A stretch of DNA of 64,000 nucleotides from Methylobacterium sp. E-066 (GTDB lineage Bacteria > Pseudomonadota > Alphaproteobacteria > Rhizobiales > Beijerinckiaceae): contig NZ_JAKSYO010000092.1 of the NCBI RefSeq assembly GCF_022829635.1, positions 62,001 to 126,000 on the forward strand. Reading direction: 5' to 3'. The notes under the pieces were generated by a model. It saw only the letters and a program-made list of their open reading frames with translations. It was not told the DNA's origin and did not search any database. This document shows positions 1 to 9,669 of the stretch, one piece after another. The stretch's first letter is position 1. Every line of letters starts with the position of its first letter. The translations under genes and the position numbers were made by a program.

Positions 1-1242
1 GGTATAGGCGTAGGCCGCGAGCCCGTAGGGCAGGCGGTTCGCCTCGGTGAGCGCCTCCTCGTCCTCCGAGAACCGGTTGATCATCGCCACCGGGCCGAAC
101 GGCTCCTCGTTCATCATCCGGGCGGTCAGCGGCACCTCGGTGAAGACCGTCGGCTCGAAGAAATTGCCGCGGTTGCCGATGCGCTTGCCGCCGGCCCGCA
201 GGGACGCCCCCGCCGATTCGGCGTCGGCGGTCAGAGCCTCGATCGCCTCCAGGCGGCGCCCGTGGATCAGCGGGCCCATCTTGGTGTCGGGATCCAGGCC
301 GTCGCCGACCTTCGCGCTCTTGGCGTAGCTGGTGAAGCCTTCGACGAACCGGTCGAACACCGAATCGTGCACCAGGAACCGGGTCGGCGAGACGCAGACC
401 TGGCCGGCATTGCGGAACTTCGACGGGGCGAGGACCGACACGGCCTTCTCCACGTCGGCATCGCCGAACACGATCACCGGGGCATGGCCGCCGAGTTCCA
501 TGGTCGCGCGCTTCATGTGCTCGCCGGCCAGCGCCGCGAGCTTCTTGCCGACCACCGTCGAGCCGGTGAACGAGATCTTGCGGATCACCGGGTGCGGGAT
601 CAGGTAGGCCGAGATCGTCGCCGGGTCGCCGTAGACCAACGACAGGGCATCGCCCGGGATGCCGGCATCCAGGAAGGCGCGGACCAGGGCGGCGCAGCTC
701 GCCGGGGTATCCTCCGGACCCTTCAGGATCACCGTACAGCCGGTGCAGAGCGCCGCCGAGATCTTGCGGACGGCCTGGTTGATCGGGAAGTTCCAGGGGG
801 TGAAGCAGGCCACGGGGCCGACCGGCTCGCGCAGAACCGCCTGCAGCACGCCGTCGGCGCGGGCCGGGATGACGCGGCCATAGGCGCGCTTCCCCTCCTC
901 GGCGAACCAATCGATGATGTCGGCGGCGGCCAGCGTCTCGACGCGCGACTCGGCCAGGGGCTTGCCCTGCTCCTGGGTCATGATGCGGGCGATCTCGTCG
1001 ACGCGGGCACGCAGCAGGTCGGCGGCCTTGCGCATCAGCTTGCCGCGCTCGAACGGCGAGACCTTCCGCCAGGCCGGGAAGGCGCGGGCGGCCGCAGCCA
1101 GGGCCTCGTCGAGATCTGCCGTGGTGGCGACGGCGCACTGCCCGATCGTCTCGCCCGTGGCGGGATTCAGGACGCCCAGGGTCTCCCGGTCGGCGCCCGC
1201 GCGCCAGCGTCCGGCAATGTGAAGCTCGGTATCCGGATACAT
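1..1242 (-). CDS. NAD(P)-dependent aldehyde dehydrogenase, succinate-semialdehyde dehydrogenase type (partial)
   Basis: The gene reads leftward from ATG at 1242 and runs off the window edge, so about 414 N-terminal codons are present and the C-terminus is missing. It is a cytoplasmic ALDH-superfamily oxidoreductase that converts a semialdehyde or aldehyde to the acid. Visible landmarks are the substrate-pocket motif FTPWNFPIN, the cofactor-site lysine in ILKGPEDTP, the glycine motif FTGSTVVGK, the general base Glu249 in MELGGHAP and the catalytic Cys283 in GQVCVSPTR. The overall pattern is closest to GabD or alpha-ketoglutaric semialdehyde dehydrogenases. The exact substrate cannot be decided from sequence. 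The next gene upstream on this strand ends at 1366, with no shared operon evident. Confidence 0.85.
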   Translation of the reverse strand, partial: MYPDTELHIAGRWRAGADRETLGVLNPATGETIGQCAVATTADLDEALAAAARAFPAWRKVSPFERGKLMRKAADLLRARVDEIARIMTQEQGKPLAESRVETLAAADIIDWFAEEGKRAYGRVIPARADGVLQAVLREPVGPVACFTPWNFPINQAVRKISAALCTGCTVILKGPEDTPASCAALVRAFLDAGIPGDALSLVYGDPATISAYLIPHPVIRKISFTGSTVVGKKLAALAGEHMKRATMELGGHAPVIVFGDADVEKAVSVLAPSKFRNAGQVCVSPTRFLVHDSVFDRFVEGFTSYAKSAKVGDGLDPDTKMGPLIHGRRLEAIEALTADAESAGASLRAGGKRIGNRGNFFEPTVFTEVPLTARMMNEEPFGPVAMINRFSEDEEALTEANRLPYGLAAYAYT

Positions 1243-1365
1243 CGGTCAATTCCCGCCCGGCCGCATGCTCGGCCGTGGCCCGACATGTGGCAACGTGGCA
1301 CGGATCGACAATCCCGCCCCGGGCATGGCTGAGGTGGGATCAGAGCGTTCGCCGCCGAAGCCGGT

Positions 1366-2154
1366 TCAGGCGGCGCGGGAGCGGGCGGCCTCGGGTCCGG
1401 TCACGATGGTGGCGTGGCCGTGCCGGGCCCGGAGCGTGCCGCCCTTCGGGACGACCTGCCAGCCCTCGCGGCAGCCGTCGATCGGCTCGGACACGACGAC
1501 GATCCCGCCCGGCCCATCGCGAAAGTACAGGCTCGGCGGCCGGCCGTCGCAGGCCCAGCGATAGGCGGTCAGGGTCTCGCCGTCGGTGAGCAGAGCGGTG
1601 AAGCGCAACGGCTCGGAAACGCCGGCCTCCTTCATCAGTCCGCGGATCGTCTCCAGGGTGCGGGCCATCGCGCCGACCGGATCCTGCTCGATCCCGTTGG
1701 CCAGGGCCAGCAGGAAGATGGCTTCCGAATCGGTGCTGCCGCGCCGCTGATCGTAGAACGTGTCCGGGATCAGGGCCTCGAGCCGCCGCTTGATGCGGTG
1801 GTAGCCGCCGATCTGGCCGTTATGCATGAACAGGTGCCGCCCGTAGACGAACGGGTGGCAATTCGCCCGGGCCGTGGCGGTGCCGGTGGAGGCGCGCACA
1901 TGGGCGAAGAAGGTCCGTGCGCGGACCTGGCCGCACAGGTTGGTGAGGTTCTCGTCCGACCAGGCCGGGGAGATGTCGCGATAGACGCCCGGCTCCGGGC
2001 GCTCACCATACCAGCCGATGCCGAAGCCGTCCCCGTTGGTCTCGGTCTTCCCCTCGTCGGCGTGCAGCGACTGATGCACCAGCGAATGCGTCGGCGCGCA
2101 AACCAGGTCCGAAAGAAAGACCGGCTCTCCGCTATAGGCGAGGAAACGGCACAT
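1366..2154 (-). CDS. class II glutamine amidotransferase (YafJ/EgtC-like)
   Basis: 262 residues. The protein starts MCRFLAYSG, so the second residue becomes the N-terminal nucleophile cysteine of an Ntn-hydrolase after methionine removal. Typical class II amidotransferase motifs follow: NGDGFGIGWY near residue 40, FAHVRAST near 84, FMHNGQIGG near 109 and STDSEAIF near 140. The protein has only the glutaminase domain, like YafJ, with no synthetase partner alongside. Its acceptor substrate is therefore unknown. It stands alone, facing the receiver gene across a 309-bp divergent intergenic region. Confidence 0.8.
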   Translation of the reverse strand: MCRFLAYSGEPVFLSDLVCAPTHSLVHQSLHADEGKTETNGDGFGIGWYGERPEPGVYRDISPAWSDENLTNLCGQVRARTFFAHVRASTGTATARANCHPFVYGRHLFMHNGQIGGYHRIKRRLEALIPDTFYDQRRGSTDSEAIFLLALANGIEQDPVGAMARTLETIRGLMKEAGVSEPLRFTALLTDGETLTAYRWACDGRPPSLYFRDGPGGIVVVSEPIDGCREGWQVVPKGGTLRARHGHATIVTGPEAARSRAA

Positions 2155-2463
2155 GTCGGACGTCGATCCTTCTGTGGTCCGCTGAAGGCCATTCCGGAAC
2201 GGAACGGGCGCCCGCGAATGAGATTAACAGTCGGTCCACACGGGTGAACAGGTTCTTAACCGCGACCCAGCTGCGCCATTTTCGGGCGTACCGCGCAAAA
2301 ATGGCGCCGCTTGACCGCGGATCGAGCAGGGGCGGCTCAATCACGAGGACACTTGTGAGCCGGCTCCTGGCAGGCCAGCATGGCCGAATCGGGGAATCAG
2401 CGGTCCATCAATGAGGCTGCGACCCGAAAAGGGGTTTCAAGCAACCGAGAGCAGGAGATTTTC
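2155..2463. other. divergent intergenic region
   Basis: About 309 bp separate the amidotransferase start from the receiver gene. It must hold promoters for both directions, but no convincing -35/-10, operator, RNA gene or repeat is visible. A GGAG ribosome binding site lies just before 2464. Confidence 0.4.
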
Positions 2464-2855
2464 ATGGATCGCGCACAGCCCGAGTGTTCCGCCCCCGTGG
2501 CGCTTGTCGTGGAGGACGATGCGGCGGTGCGCCACCTCGCGACCGCGGTGCTGGAAGAGAGCGATTTGGGCGTCATCGCCTGCGAGAGCGCCGAGGCCGC
2601 GCTCTCGGTGCTGGAGCGGTCCGACGTCACCGTGGCCCTGCTGTTTTCGATATCCGCCTGCCCGGCGCCATGGACGGCGTGTCGCTCGCCCAGGCGGTCG
2701 AGCGCCGCTGGCCGGACGTGCGCGTGGTCGTCACCTCCGGGGCCAGCCGCGACGAACGCCTGCCCGACCAGACGGTCTACATGCAGAAGCCCTGGCGGGC
2801 GCTGGACGTGCTGGTCCAGGCCGAGCACGCCACGATGGCCGCCAAGGCGGCCTGA
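2464..2855 (+). pseudogene. single-domain response regulator with apparent one-base frameshift
   Basis: Translation from ATG 2464 (GGAG eight bases upstream) gives a CheY-like receiver start with the acidic motif VVEDDAAVRH. The frame is lost at the T run 2644-2647, just before the phospho-acceptor strand. Reading on in another frame gives DIRLPGAMDGVSLAQ, then VVTSG with the conserved Thr/Ser, then MQKPW with the conserved Lys, ending at 2855. Adding one base near 2644 would join LLF and DIRLPG into a normal receiver of about 130 residues. Either the gene is a recent pseudogene or the T run carries a sequencing deletion. No output domain is visible. Confidence 0.7.
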
Positions 2856-3000
2856 GCGGGCGCCACACGCGGTTCTCCTCCTCCGCAGCGGGGGAGGGGG
2901 CCGCGTATCGGGGCTGATCGCTGACACTCAAACGCTCGATCCGTCATCCCGCTCAGCCGCCCGATCGGTTTCGGGCGAGGGGTTTGCAGCTTCCTCCCCC

Positions 3001-3090
3001 GTCATTGCGAGTGCAGCGAAGCAACCCAGAGCAGCGCGCGCTTCCCGAACGTGGCGTTTCCCTGGGTTGCTTCGCTGCGCTCGCAATGAT
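3001..3090. repeat. palindromic repeat family A, copy 1
   Basis: Long inverted repeat whose arms read GTCATTGCGAG...GCAGCGAAGCAACCCAG and the reverse complement. They are separated by about 32 bp of unrelated sequence. The same arms recur at 16845, 19899 and 44792. Confidence 0.85.
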
Positions 3091-3195
3091 GGCGCTGTGC
3101 GCTGAACGACCGAACGGGAACCAAGGGCGGCTCATGGGCTAAAAGCAGCTGCGGCCGCGCCCAAGACCCTCAGGATCCAAGCGATGATCAAACGC

Positions 3196-3228
3196 AAAAA
3201 GCCCGGCCGCTCGCGCGGTCCGGGCTTC
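3196..3228 (-). terminator. rho-independent terminator of rpsU
   Basis: On the minus strand the stem GCCCGGAC...G(C)CCGGGC is followed by a run of five Ts. It sits 21 bp after the rpsU stop codon. Confidence 0.75.
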
Positions 3229-3248
3229 TGCCGTTCGAGAAGAACGTC

Positions 3249-3584
3249 TTAGGCGACGGGCGTCGGGTTCACCGAGACCTGGCCGGCGGCGTTGCCAGCC
3301 TGCGGGCCGGCGGCCGACGGCGACGGGAAGCCGGGGCGACGGCTGCCGGCCGGGAAACGGGGCTTCGGCTTCGGAGCGGCGATCAGGCCCTCGCGGATCG
3401 CGGTCTTGCGCGCCTGCTTGCGGGCGCGGCGGACGGCTTCCGCCTTCTCGCGCGCCTTGCGCACGGACGGCTTCTCATACGCCTTGCGCTGCTTCATCTC
3501 GCGGAAGATGCCCTCACGCTGCATCTTCTTCTTGAGGACGCGGAGCGCCTGATCGACGTTGTTATCGCGAACGAGTACCTGCAA
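3249..3584 (-). CDS. rpsU: 30S ribosomal protein S21 with extended C-terminal tail
   Basis: The sequence begins [20 protein letters not shown] after the initiator. This is the S21 signature, followed by the basic helix [20 protein letters not shown]. The best start is TTG at 3584, with AGAGGA nine bases upstream. No ATG fits, and a longer reading would add unrelated residues. The protein has 111 residues, while many S21 proteins have about 70. The extra tail after about residue 72 is rich in Pro, Ala and Gly ([18 protein letters not shown]). It acts in the small subunit during translation initiation. A terminator follows, and a large hairpin lies upstream of the start. Confidence 0.9.
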   Translation of the reverse strand: MQVLVRDNNVDQALRVLKKKMQREGIFREMKQRKAYEKPSVRKAREKAEAVRRARKQARKTAIREGLIAAPKPKPRFPAGSRRPGFPSPSAAGPQAGNAAGQVSVNPTPVA

Positions 3585-3906
3585 CGGACTTGATCCTCTG
3601 GACCTGGATTTGGGGCTTGCGCAGCCCGCCGCCGATCTGGAAACCGGCAACGTCCCTCGCCCGGGTGAACCCGGGAGGGACGGGAACGTCGGTTTCCGAA
3701 TCGGCGTGGAGCCCACGCCTTGGCGCGGCTTCTACACCAAGCGCGAACCAGTTCCAACATCTTCGCGGCATCGATCTTCGCTGCGGCCGTATCGGGATCC
3801 ACGGCGCTCTTGCGGATACCGGTTCGACGCGCAGCAGCCCTGCTCGGGCTCGATTTGCCGCTGAGCCCGATTGCAACGCGCTCGGACGCGGATCTAGGCT
3901 GCACGG
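3585..3906. other. divergent intergenic region rpsU/ltaA
   Basis: 322 bp between two divergent genes. It holds the rpsU ribosome binding site (about 3593-3598) and the hairpin at 3639-3697. The rest shows nothing recognisable. Confidence 0.4.
3639..3697 (-). promoter_or_regulatory. long hairpin upstream of rpsU
   Basis: Outer arms GGAAACCG (3639-3646) and CGGTTTCC (3690-3697) are perfectly complementary. Inner arms CGTCCCT (3651-3657) and AGGGACG (3676-3682) and a CCCGGGT/ACCCGGG pair lie inside. The structure begins 55 bp upstream of the rpsU TTG. If transcribed, it would form a structured 5' leader. It has no T tract typical of a terminator. Confidence 0.5.
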
Positions 3907-4953
3907 ATGACGAACGACGACTCGCAGCAATTCGCCAGCGACAACTACTCCGGCATCTGCCCGGAGGCCTGGGCGGCCATGGAGGCGGCCAATCGCGGCC
4001 ATGCGCCGGCCTACGGCGAGGATGCCTGGACGGCCCGGGCCGCGGACGCGTTCCGCGGCGTCTTCGAGACCCAGTGCGAGGTGTTCTTCGCGTTCAACGG
4101 CACGGCGGCGAACGCGCTCGCCCTGGCCTCGCTGTGCCAATCCTATCACAGCGTGATCTGCGCCGATTCGGCCCATGTCGAGACCGACGAGTGCGGCGCG
4201 CCGGAATTTTTTTCCAACGGCTCGAAGCTGCCTACGGTCCGCACCGAGGGCGGCAAGCTCACCCCGGAGGCGATCCGCGGGCTCGCGACCAACCGCAGCG
4301 ACATCCACTTCCCGCGGCCGCGGGTGGTCACGATCACCCAGCCGACCGAGACCGGGCAGGTCTACACGCTGGCCGAGCTGCGGGCGCTCTCGGCGACCTG
4401 CCGCGAGCTCGGCCTGGCGCTGCACATGGACGGCTCGCGCTTCGCCAATGCCTGCGCCAGCCTCGGCTGCAGCCCCGCCGACATGACCTGGCGGGCGGGG
4501 GTCGACGTGCTGTGCTTCGGCGGCACCAAGAACGGCATGCATGCCGGCGAGGCGGTGGTGTTCTTCGATCCGAAGCTCGCCGAGGATTTCGGCTTCCGGT
4601 GCAAGCAGGCCGGCCAGCTGGCCTCGAAGATGCGCTTCCTCGCCGCCCCCTGGGTCGGCATGCTGGAGAGTGGCGCCTGGTTGCGGAACGGCGCCCACGG
4701 CAATGCCTGCGCCCGGCGCTTCGCCGATGCCGTCGCCGGCCTGCCGGGAATTCGTGCGCTGTTCCCCGTGGAGGCCAACGCGGTGTTCCTGGCGATGCCG
4801 GCCGCGGCTATGGAGCGGCTGCGCGCGCGCGGCTGGCGCTTCTACACCTTCATCGGCGGCGGGGCGCGATTCATGTTTGCCTGGGACGCCGAGACCGCGC
4901 GCGTGGACGTTCTGATCGCCGACCTGCGGGCGCTGGCGGCCGAGGCGGCGTGA
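3907..4953 (+). CDS. low-specificity L-threonine aldolase / beta-eliminating lyase family
   Basis: 348 residues. A PLP-dependent fold-type I enzyme, expected to cleave threonine or allo-threonine to glycine and acetaldehyde in the cytoplasm. The start ASDNYSGICPEAWAAM matches threonine aldolases. FNGTAANALAL binds the cofactor phosphate and HMDGSRFANA carries the PLP-contacting aspartate. Lys208 in FGGTKNGMHAGE is the expected Schiff-base lysine. The length is normal for the family. It is a single gene, divergent from rpsU and followed by a repeat block. A related beta-eliminating specificity cannot be excluded. Confidence 0.85.
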   Translation: MTNDDSQQFASDNYSGICPEAWAAMEAANRGHAPAYGEDAWTARAADAFRGVFETQCEVFFAFNGTAANALALASLCQSYHSVICADSAHVETDECGAPEFFSNGSKLPTVRTEGGKLTPEAIRGLATNRSDIHFPRPRVVTITQPTETGQVYTLAELRALSATCRELGLALHMDGSRFANACASLGCSPADMTWRAGVDVLCFGGTKNGMHAGEAVVFFDPKLAEDFGFRCKQAGQLASKMRFLAAPWVGMLESGAWLRNGAHGNACARRFADAVAGLPGIRALFPVEANAVFLAMPAAAMERLRARGWRFYTFIGGGARFMFAWDAETARVDVLIADLRALAAEAA

Positions 4954-4958
4954 GATTG

Positions 4959-5075
4959 GGTTTCCAAAGGGCTCAGCCCTTTGGCGGGGTTCCGGGGCGG
5001 AGCCCGGAAGCTTGCAGGGCTCTGTGCCCTGCACCCGCAAAAGGTCTCGGACCTTTTGAAACCGGGACCTGGATC
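4959..5075. repeat. multi-hairpin repeat (family C)
   Basis: A chain of four short palindromes: CCAAAGGG/CCCTTTGG, TTCCGGG/CCCGGAA, GCAGGGC/GCCCTGC and AAAAGGTC/GACCTTTT, bounded by GGTTTCC and GAAACC. It fills the gap between the aldolase and prfC. Confidence 0.7.
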
Positions 5076-5208
5076 AGCCCGAGGTCGGCCGACGCCGCGG
5101 GTTCTTTGCCAATATCGGGCCTTGCCGCTACACGATCCCGAGACCCTCGCCCGAGACCGCGCGCCGGGTGACGCCCCTCACGTTTTGCCGACCCAGAGCG
5201 TTCGCTCC

Positions 5209-6822
<1,614 letters not shown>

Positions 6823-6863
6823 GTTTTTTGGGGGGCGGGCGCGACGGGCTCTCCCACCAATTC

Positions 6864-6976
6864 CCCTCATCCTGAGGTGCGGCCGCGAAGCGGGCGCTTC
6901 GAAGGAGCCCTCCAGCCAGCTGCGCGATCCCTGGAGGGCTCCTTCGAGGCTGCTGCGCAGCATCTCAGGATGAGGG
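6864..6976. repeat. palindromic repeat family B, copy 1
   Basis: Inverted repeat with outer arms CCTCATCCTGAG / CTCAGGATGAGG and inner arms CTTCGAAGGAGCCCTCCAG / its complement. Further copies lie at 13959, 28697, 50221 and 57441. Confidence 0.85.
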
Positions 6977-7016
6977 AATCTGGGTTGGAGAGGCCGCCGA
7001 GGCGACAGAGCCTACC

Positions 7017-7475
7017 TCAAAACTTCCCCAGCATCGGGAAATCCACCGTCAGCGTCGATTCCGTCGCGATCGGGGCGTCGCGCTTGCGCGGCTTGCGGTT
7101 GAGGACCTGCTTCAGCTTGCTCTTCAACACCGCCATGTCGAACGGCTTGAGGATGAAGGCGTCCGCCCCGGCCTGGTGGGCGAGGTTGATGTCCTCGAAG
7201 TCGAAGGACGATTCGGTGAGCATGAAGGGCGTGTTCATCAAGGCGTCGTCGCCGCGGATCTCGCGCAGCAGGCTCAGCCCATCCATCGGCTCCATGGTCA
7301 GGTCGGAGATCACCAGGGCGTAGCGGCGGGTGCGCAGCCGCTCCAGCGCCTCGGCGGCCGTGGTGACCCCCTCGACATCGGGGAAGCCGATCCGGGTCAT
7401 CAGCATCACCTCGAGACGCAGGAGCTTCTCCTGGTCGTCGACGATGAGGATCGGGGGCGTATCGCTCTCGGGCAT
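7017..7475 (-). CDS. CheY-like single-domain response regulator
   Basis: 152 residues. Receiver domain with the acidic pair Asp13-Asp14, phospho-acceptor Asp58 (VISDLTMEPMDG), conserved Thr in FMLTESS and conserved Lys in FILKPF. A short tail of about 30 residues follows with no output domain. It starts 8 bp after the stop of the BLUF gene, so the two almost certainly form one operon. The pair suggests light-dependent signalling. The position next to the hook operon suggests a target in motility, but the partner kinase or target is not in the window. Confidence 0.85.
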   Translation of the reverse strand: MPESDTPPILIVDDQEKLLRLEVMLMTRIGFPDVEGVTTAAEALERLRTRRYALVISDLTMEPMDGLSLLREIRGDDALMNTPFMLTESSFDFEDINLAHQAGADAFILKPFDMAVLKSKLKQVLNRKPRKRDAPIATESTLTVDFPMLGKF

Positions 7476-7483
7476 CGCTGCGC

Positions 7484-7951
7484 TCAGATGAAGAGGTGAT
7501 CGATGCCCTGACGGGACATCGCGTCGTTCTGGAGCGCCACGCAGAGGCCGTGGATCGCGGTCGCCTTCGGGGTGCCGCGCTGGAGCATCGGCAGCAGGTT
7601 GGCCTTGGCGAACAGGCCGTCATTCGCCGCAGTGCGCTGGGCGCTCTTGAAGGAGTGGACGAATTCGCGCTTGGCGATCTCCCGCCACTCGTTGATCTGG
7701 ACGTCGCGGTGGCGCTGGTCAGCGCTGACCCGGTCGAAAGTCTCGTGCACCGACGAGCGCTCACCCTCGATCACCTGGCAGGCGAAGTTGCCCTCGATGA
7801 TCAGGAAGCTCGTGATCACCGAGAACTCGTTCTTCTTCTGCGCGACCCGGCCGATCTCGGTGATCTGCTCCGACCTCTTCGCAGGGTCTGACGACAGATT
7901 GAGGCGCGAGAAGTAAATGATGTGGACGAGGCTCGTCCGTTTCGCCCGCAT
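7484..7951 (-). CDS. BLUF-domain blue-light sensor
   Basis: 155 residues. A flavin-binding BLUF domain fills the first ~95 residues. Landmarks are LVHIIYFSR with Tyr13, KKNEF with Asn41, and FACQVIEGE with Gln59. These match the Tyr-Asn-Gln set that contacts FAD in AppA and PixD. The conserved Trp and Met of the last strand (F..W.M in PixD) are replaced: here the segment reads EFVHSFKSA. A short helical C-terminus follows. The gene is the first of an operon with the receiver gene and diverges from flgE. The role is inferred from the family. Photochemistry may be atypical because of the changed strand. Confidence 0.8.
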   Translation of the reverse strand: MRAKRTSLVHIIYFSRLNLSSDPAKRSEQITEIGRVAQKKNEFSVITSFLIIEGNFACQVIEGERSSVHETFDRVSADQRHRDVQINEWREIAKREFVHSFKSAQRTAANDGLFAKANLLPMLQRGTPKATAIHGLCVALQNDAMSRQGIDHLFI

Positions 7952-8099
7952 GACCTCGAGATCCGCAATCCGTTCCGCTTCGGCGTGTTCGGGCAGGACG
8001 CGCCCCGCCCAGCTTAGCCCGCCTGCGATCCTCGCGCGAGCCGGATAACACCCCGTAAACGCGCAGGCCTCACCCGATCACATCGGCGTGGTTTCCGGT

Positions 8100-8116
8100 C
8101 CGGCAGAAACTGCCGG
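8100..8116. promoter_or_regulatory. palindromic activator site (FlbD/ftr-like) upstream of flgE
   Basis: CCGGCAG-AAA-CTGCCGG, perfect 7-bp arms, centred about 82 bp upstream of the -24 element. The same arms and spacing occur at 16311-16327. A degenerate second copy (CCGGTCAG..CTGCCGG) follows at about 8131-8147. Confidence 0.6.
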
Positions 8117-8188
8117 GTCGGCATCTCAGGCCGGTCAGTGCTGCCGGGCAGGTTGCGGCCAGTGTCTGATCCGACAAAGACTTAGCTC

Positions 8189-8204
8189 TGGCACGGCGGT
8201 TGCG
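8189..8204 (+). promoter_or_regulatory. sigma-54 promoter of flgE
   Basis: TGGCACG-GCGG-TTGC matches the sigma-54 consensus TGGCACG-N4-TTGC at every defined -24 and -12 base. It lies 48 bp before the flgE ATG. Confidence 0.8.
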
Positions 8205-8252
8205 GTCGCTTGATCCTGCCGGCCAGTGCGGCGCGTATCGGGATCGCATGCC

Positions 8253-9635
8253 ATGGATCTTTTCACCGCCCTGCAGACCTCGGTCTCCGGACTGCAGGCG
8301 CAGTCCTACGCCATCAGCAACATCTCCGGGAACATCGCGAACTCGCAGACGACCGGCTTCAAGCGGATCGACACCAGCTTCGTTGACATGATGTCCGAGA
8401 CCACGCCGAAGCGCGAGGTCGCGGGCTCCGTGCTCGCCCAGTCGCAGCTGACCAACACGATCGCCGGCAACGTCGTGGCCTCGAGCGTCCCGACCAACAT
8501 GGCGATCAACGGCAACGGCTTCTTCACGGTGGTCCGCAAGACCGGCGATTCGAACGGCGCCGCCACCTTCAGCGGCACCAACGTCTACACGCGCCGGGGC
8601 GATTTCTCGCAGGACAAGGACGGCTACCTGGTCAACGGCGCCGGCGGCTACCTGACCGGCACGAATCTCGACCCGGTCACCGGCCAGGCGACCAGCACCG
8701 GGCTGCTCAAGATCGGCAACACGTCGCTCCCGGCCCAGCCGACGACGTCGCTGACCTACGCGGCCAACCTGCCGGCGACGCCGGCCACCACGGCGTCCGC
8801 CACCTCGGGCTCCGACGTGTACAATCAGCTGCCATCAGCGGTCGTCCTGACGGGAGCCACGGTGCCCGGGCCCACGGTGCCCTCGGCGAGCGCCGGAACC
8901 TTCGTGAACAACAGCATCGCGGGCCCGTCGATCACCGCCTACACGCAGACCGGCGCGCCGGTCACCCTGAGCACGCGCTGGGCGAAGGTGCAGGATGCCG
9001 CCACGACCCCGACACAGAAGGCGGCGGTCTGGAACCTGTACTACGCCTCCAATCCCTCGGCCTCGGCGAACGCGACGGACTGGCAGAATGTCGGGACGGC
9101 GTTCACCTTCGACTCCACCGGCAAGCTGACCGCGCCGACGACGAGCCCGGTCACGCTCGGCGACGTGAAGGTCGGCGACTACACCTTCTCGGGCATGACC
9201 ATGAATGTCGGCACGGCCGGCCTGACGCAGTACGCCGACACGTCGGGTGCCGTGACCACCAACACGCTGAGCCAGAACGGCAACAGCGCCGGCACGCTGA
9301 CCAGCGTCGCCATCGGCGAGGACGGCAAGATCAACGGCACGTTCTCGAACGGGTCGGTGCTGGGGCTCGCCACCGTCGGAATCGCCCAGTTCGCCAATCC
9401 CGACGGGCTGAAAGCGGATTCGAACGGCAATTACCTTCAGACCGCCGATTCCGGTCCTGCCCTCGTCGGGCTGAACGGGAGCACGATCACGGGCGCGAGC
9501 AATGAACAGTCGAATACCGACATTGCGAGCGAGTTCTCTAAGATGATCGTAACCCAGCAGGCCTACTCTGCGAACACGCGGGTCATGTCGACGGCCCAGA
9601 CGATGATGTCTGACCTGCTCAACGTGATCCGCTGA
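8253..9635 (+). CDS. flgE: flagellar hook protein
   Basis: 460 residues from ATG 8253. The N-terminus DLFTALQTSVSGLQAQSYAI and the ANSQTTGFKR motif are the rod/hook-family D0 region. The C-terminus EFSKMIVTQQAYSANTRVM is the matching coiled-coil motif. The middle is Ser/Thr/Ala-rich and variable, as in hook subunits. It polymerises outside the cell as the hook joining rod and filament. It is the first gene of flgE-flgK-flgL, with only 34 bp to flgK. A sigma-54 promoter and upstream palindrome make it a late (class III) gene. Confidence 0.92.
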   Translation: MDLFTALQTSVSGLQAQSYAISNISGNIANSQTTGFKRIDTSFVDMMSETTPKREVAGSVLAQSQLTNTIAGNVVASSVPTNMAINGNGFFTVVRKTGDSNGAATFSGTNVYTRRGDFSQDKDGYLVNGAGGYLTGTNLDPVTGQATSTGLLKIGNTSLPAQPTTSLTYAANLPATPATTASATSGSDVYNQLPSAVVLTGATVPGPTVPSASAGTFVNNSIAGPSITAYTQTGAPVTLSTRWAKVQDAATTPTQKAAVWNLYYASNPSASANATDWQNVGTAFTFDSTGKLTAPTTSPVTLGDVKVGDYTFSGMTMNVGTAGLTQYADTSGAVTTNTLSQNGNSAGTLTSVAIGEDGKINGTFSNGSVLGLATVGIAQFANPDGLKADSNGNYLQTADSGPALVGLNGSTITGASNEQSNTDIASEFSKMIVTQQAYSANTRVMSTAQTMMSDLLNVIR

Positions 9636-9669
9636 GTGAGGGCGCGATCCGAACCGCGGAGGCCGTGAG

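Noticed and set aside
1286..1302. Possible sigma-54 element at GTGGCACGGATCGAC
   Set aside because: The -24 half matches but there is no TTGC at the -12 position.
3562..5040. 492-codon minus-strand open frame opposite the threonine aldolase
   Set aside because: Shadow of the PLP enzyme. Its composition is typical of antisense GC-rich DNA.
7484..7951. Loss of the flavin-contacting asparagine in the BLUF domain
   Set aside because: At first the residue before VITS looked changed to Ser, but aligning from the conserved Gln59 puts Asn41 in the correct position.
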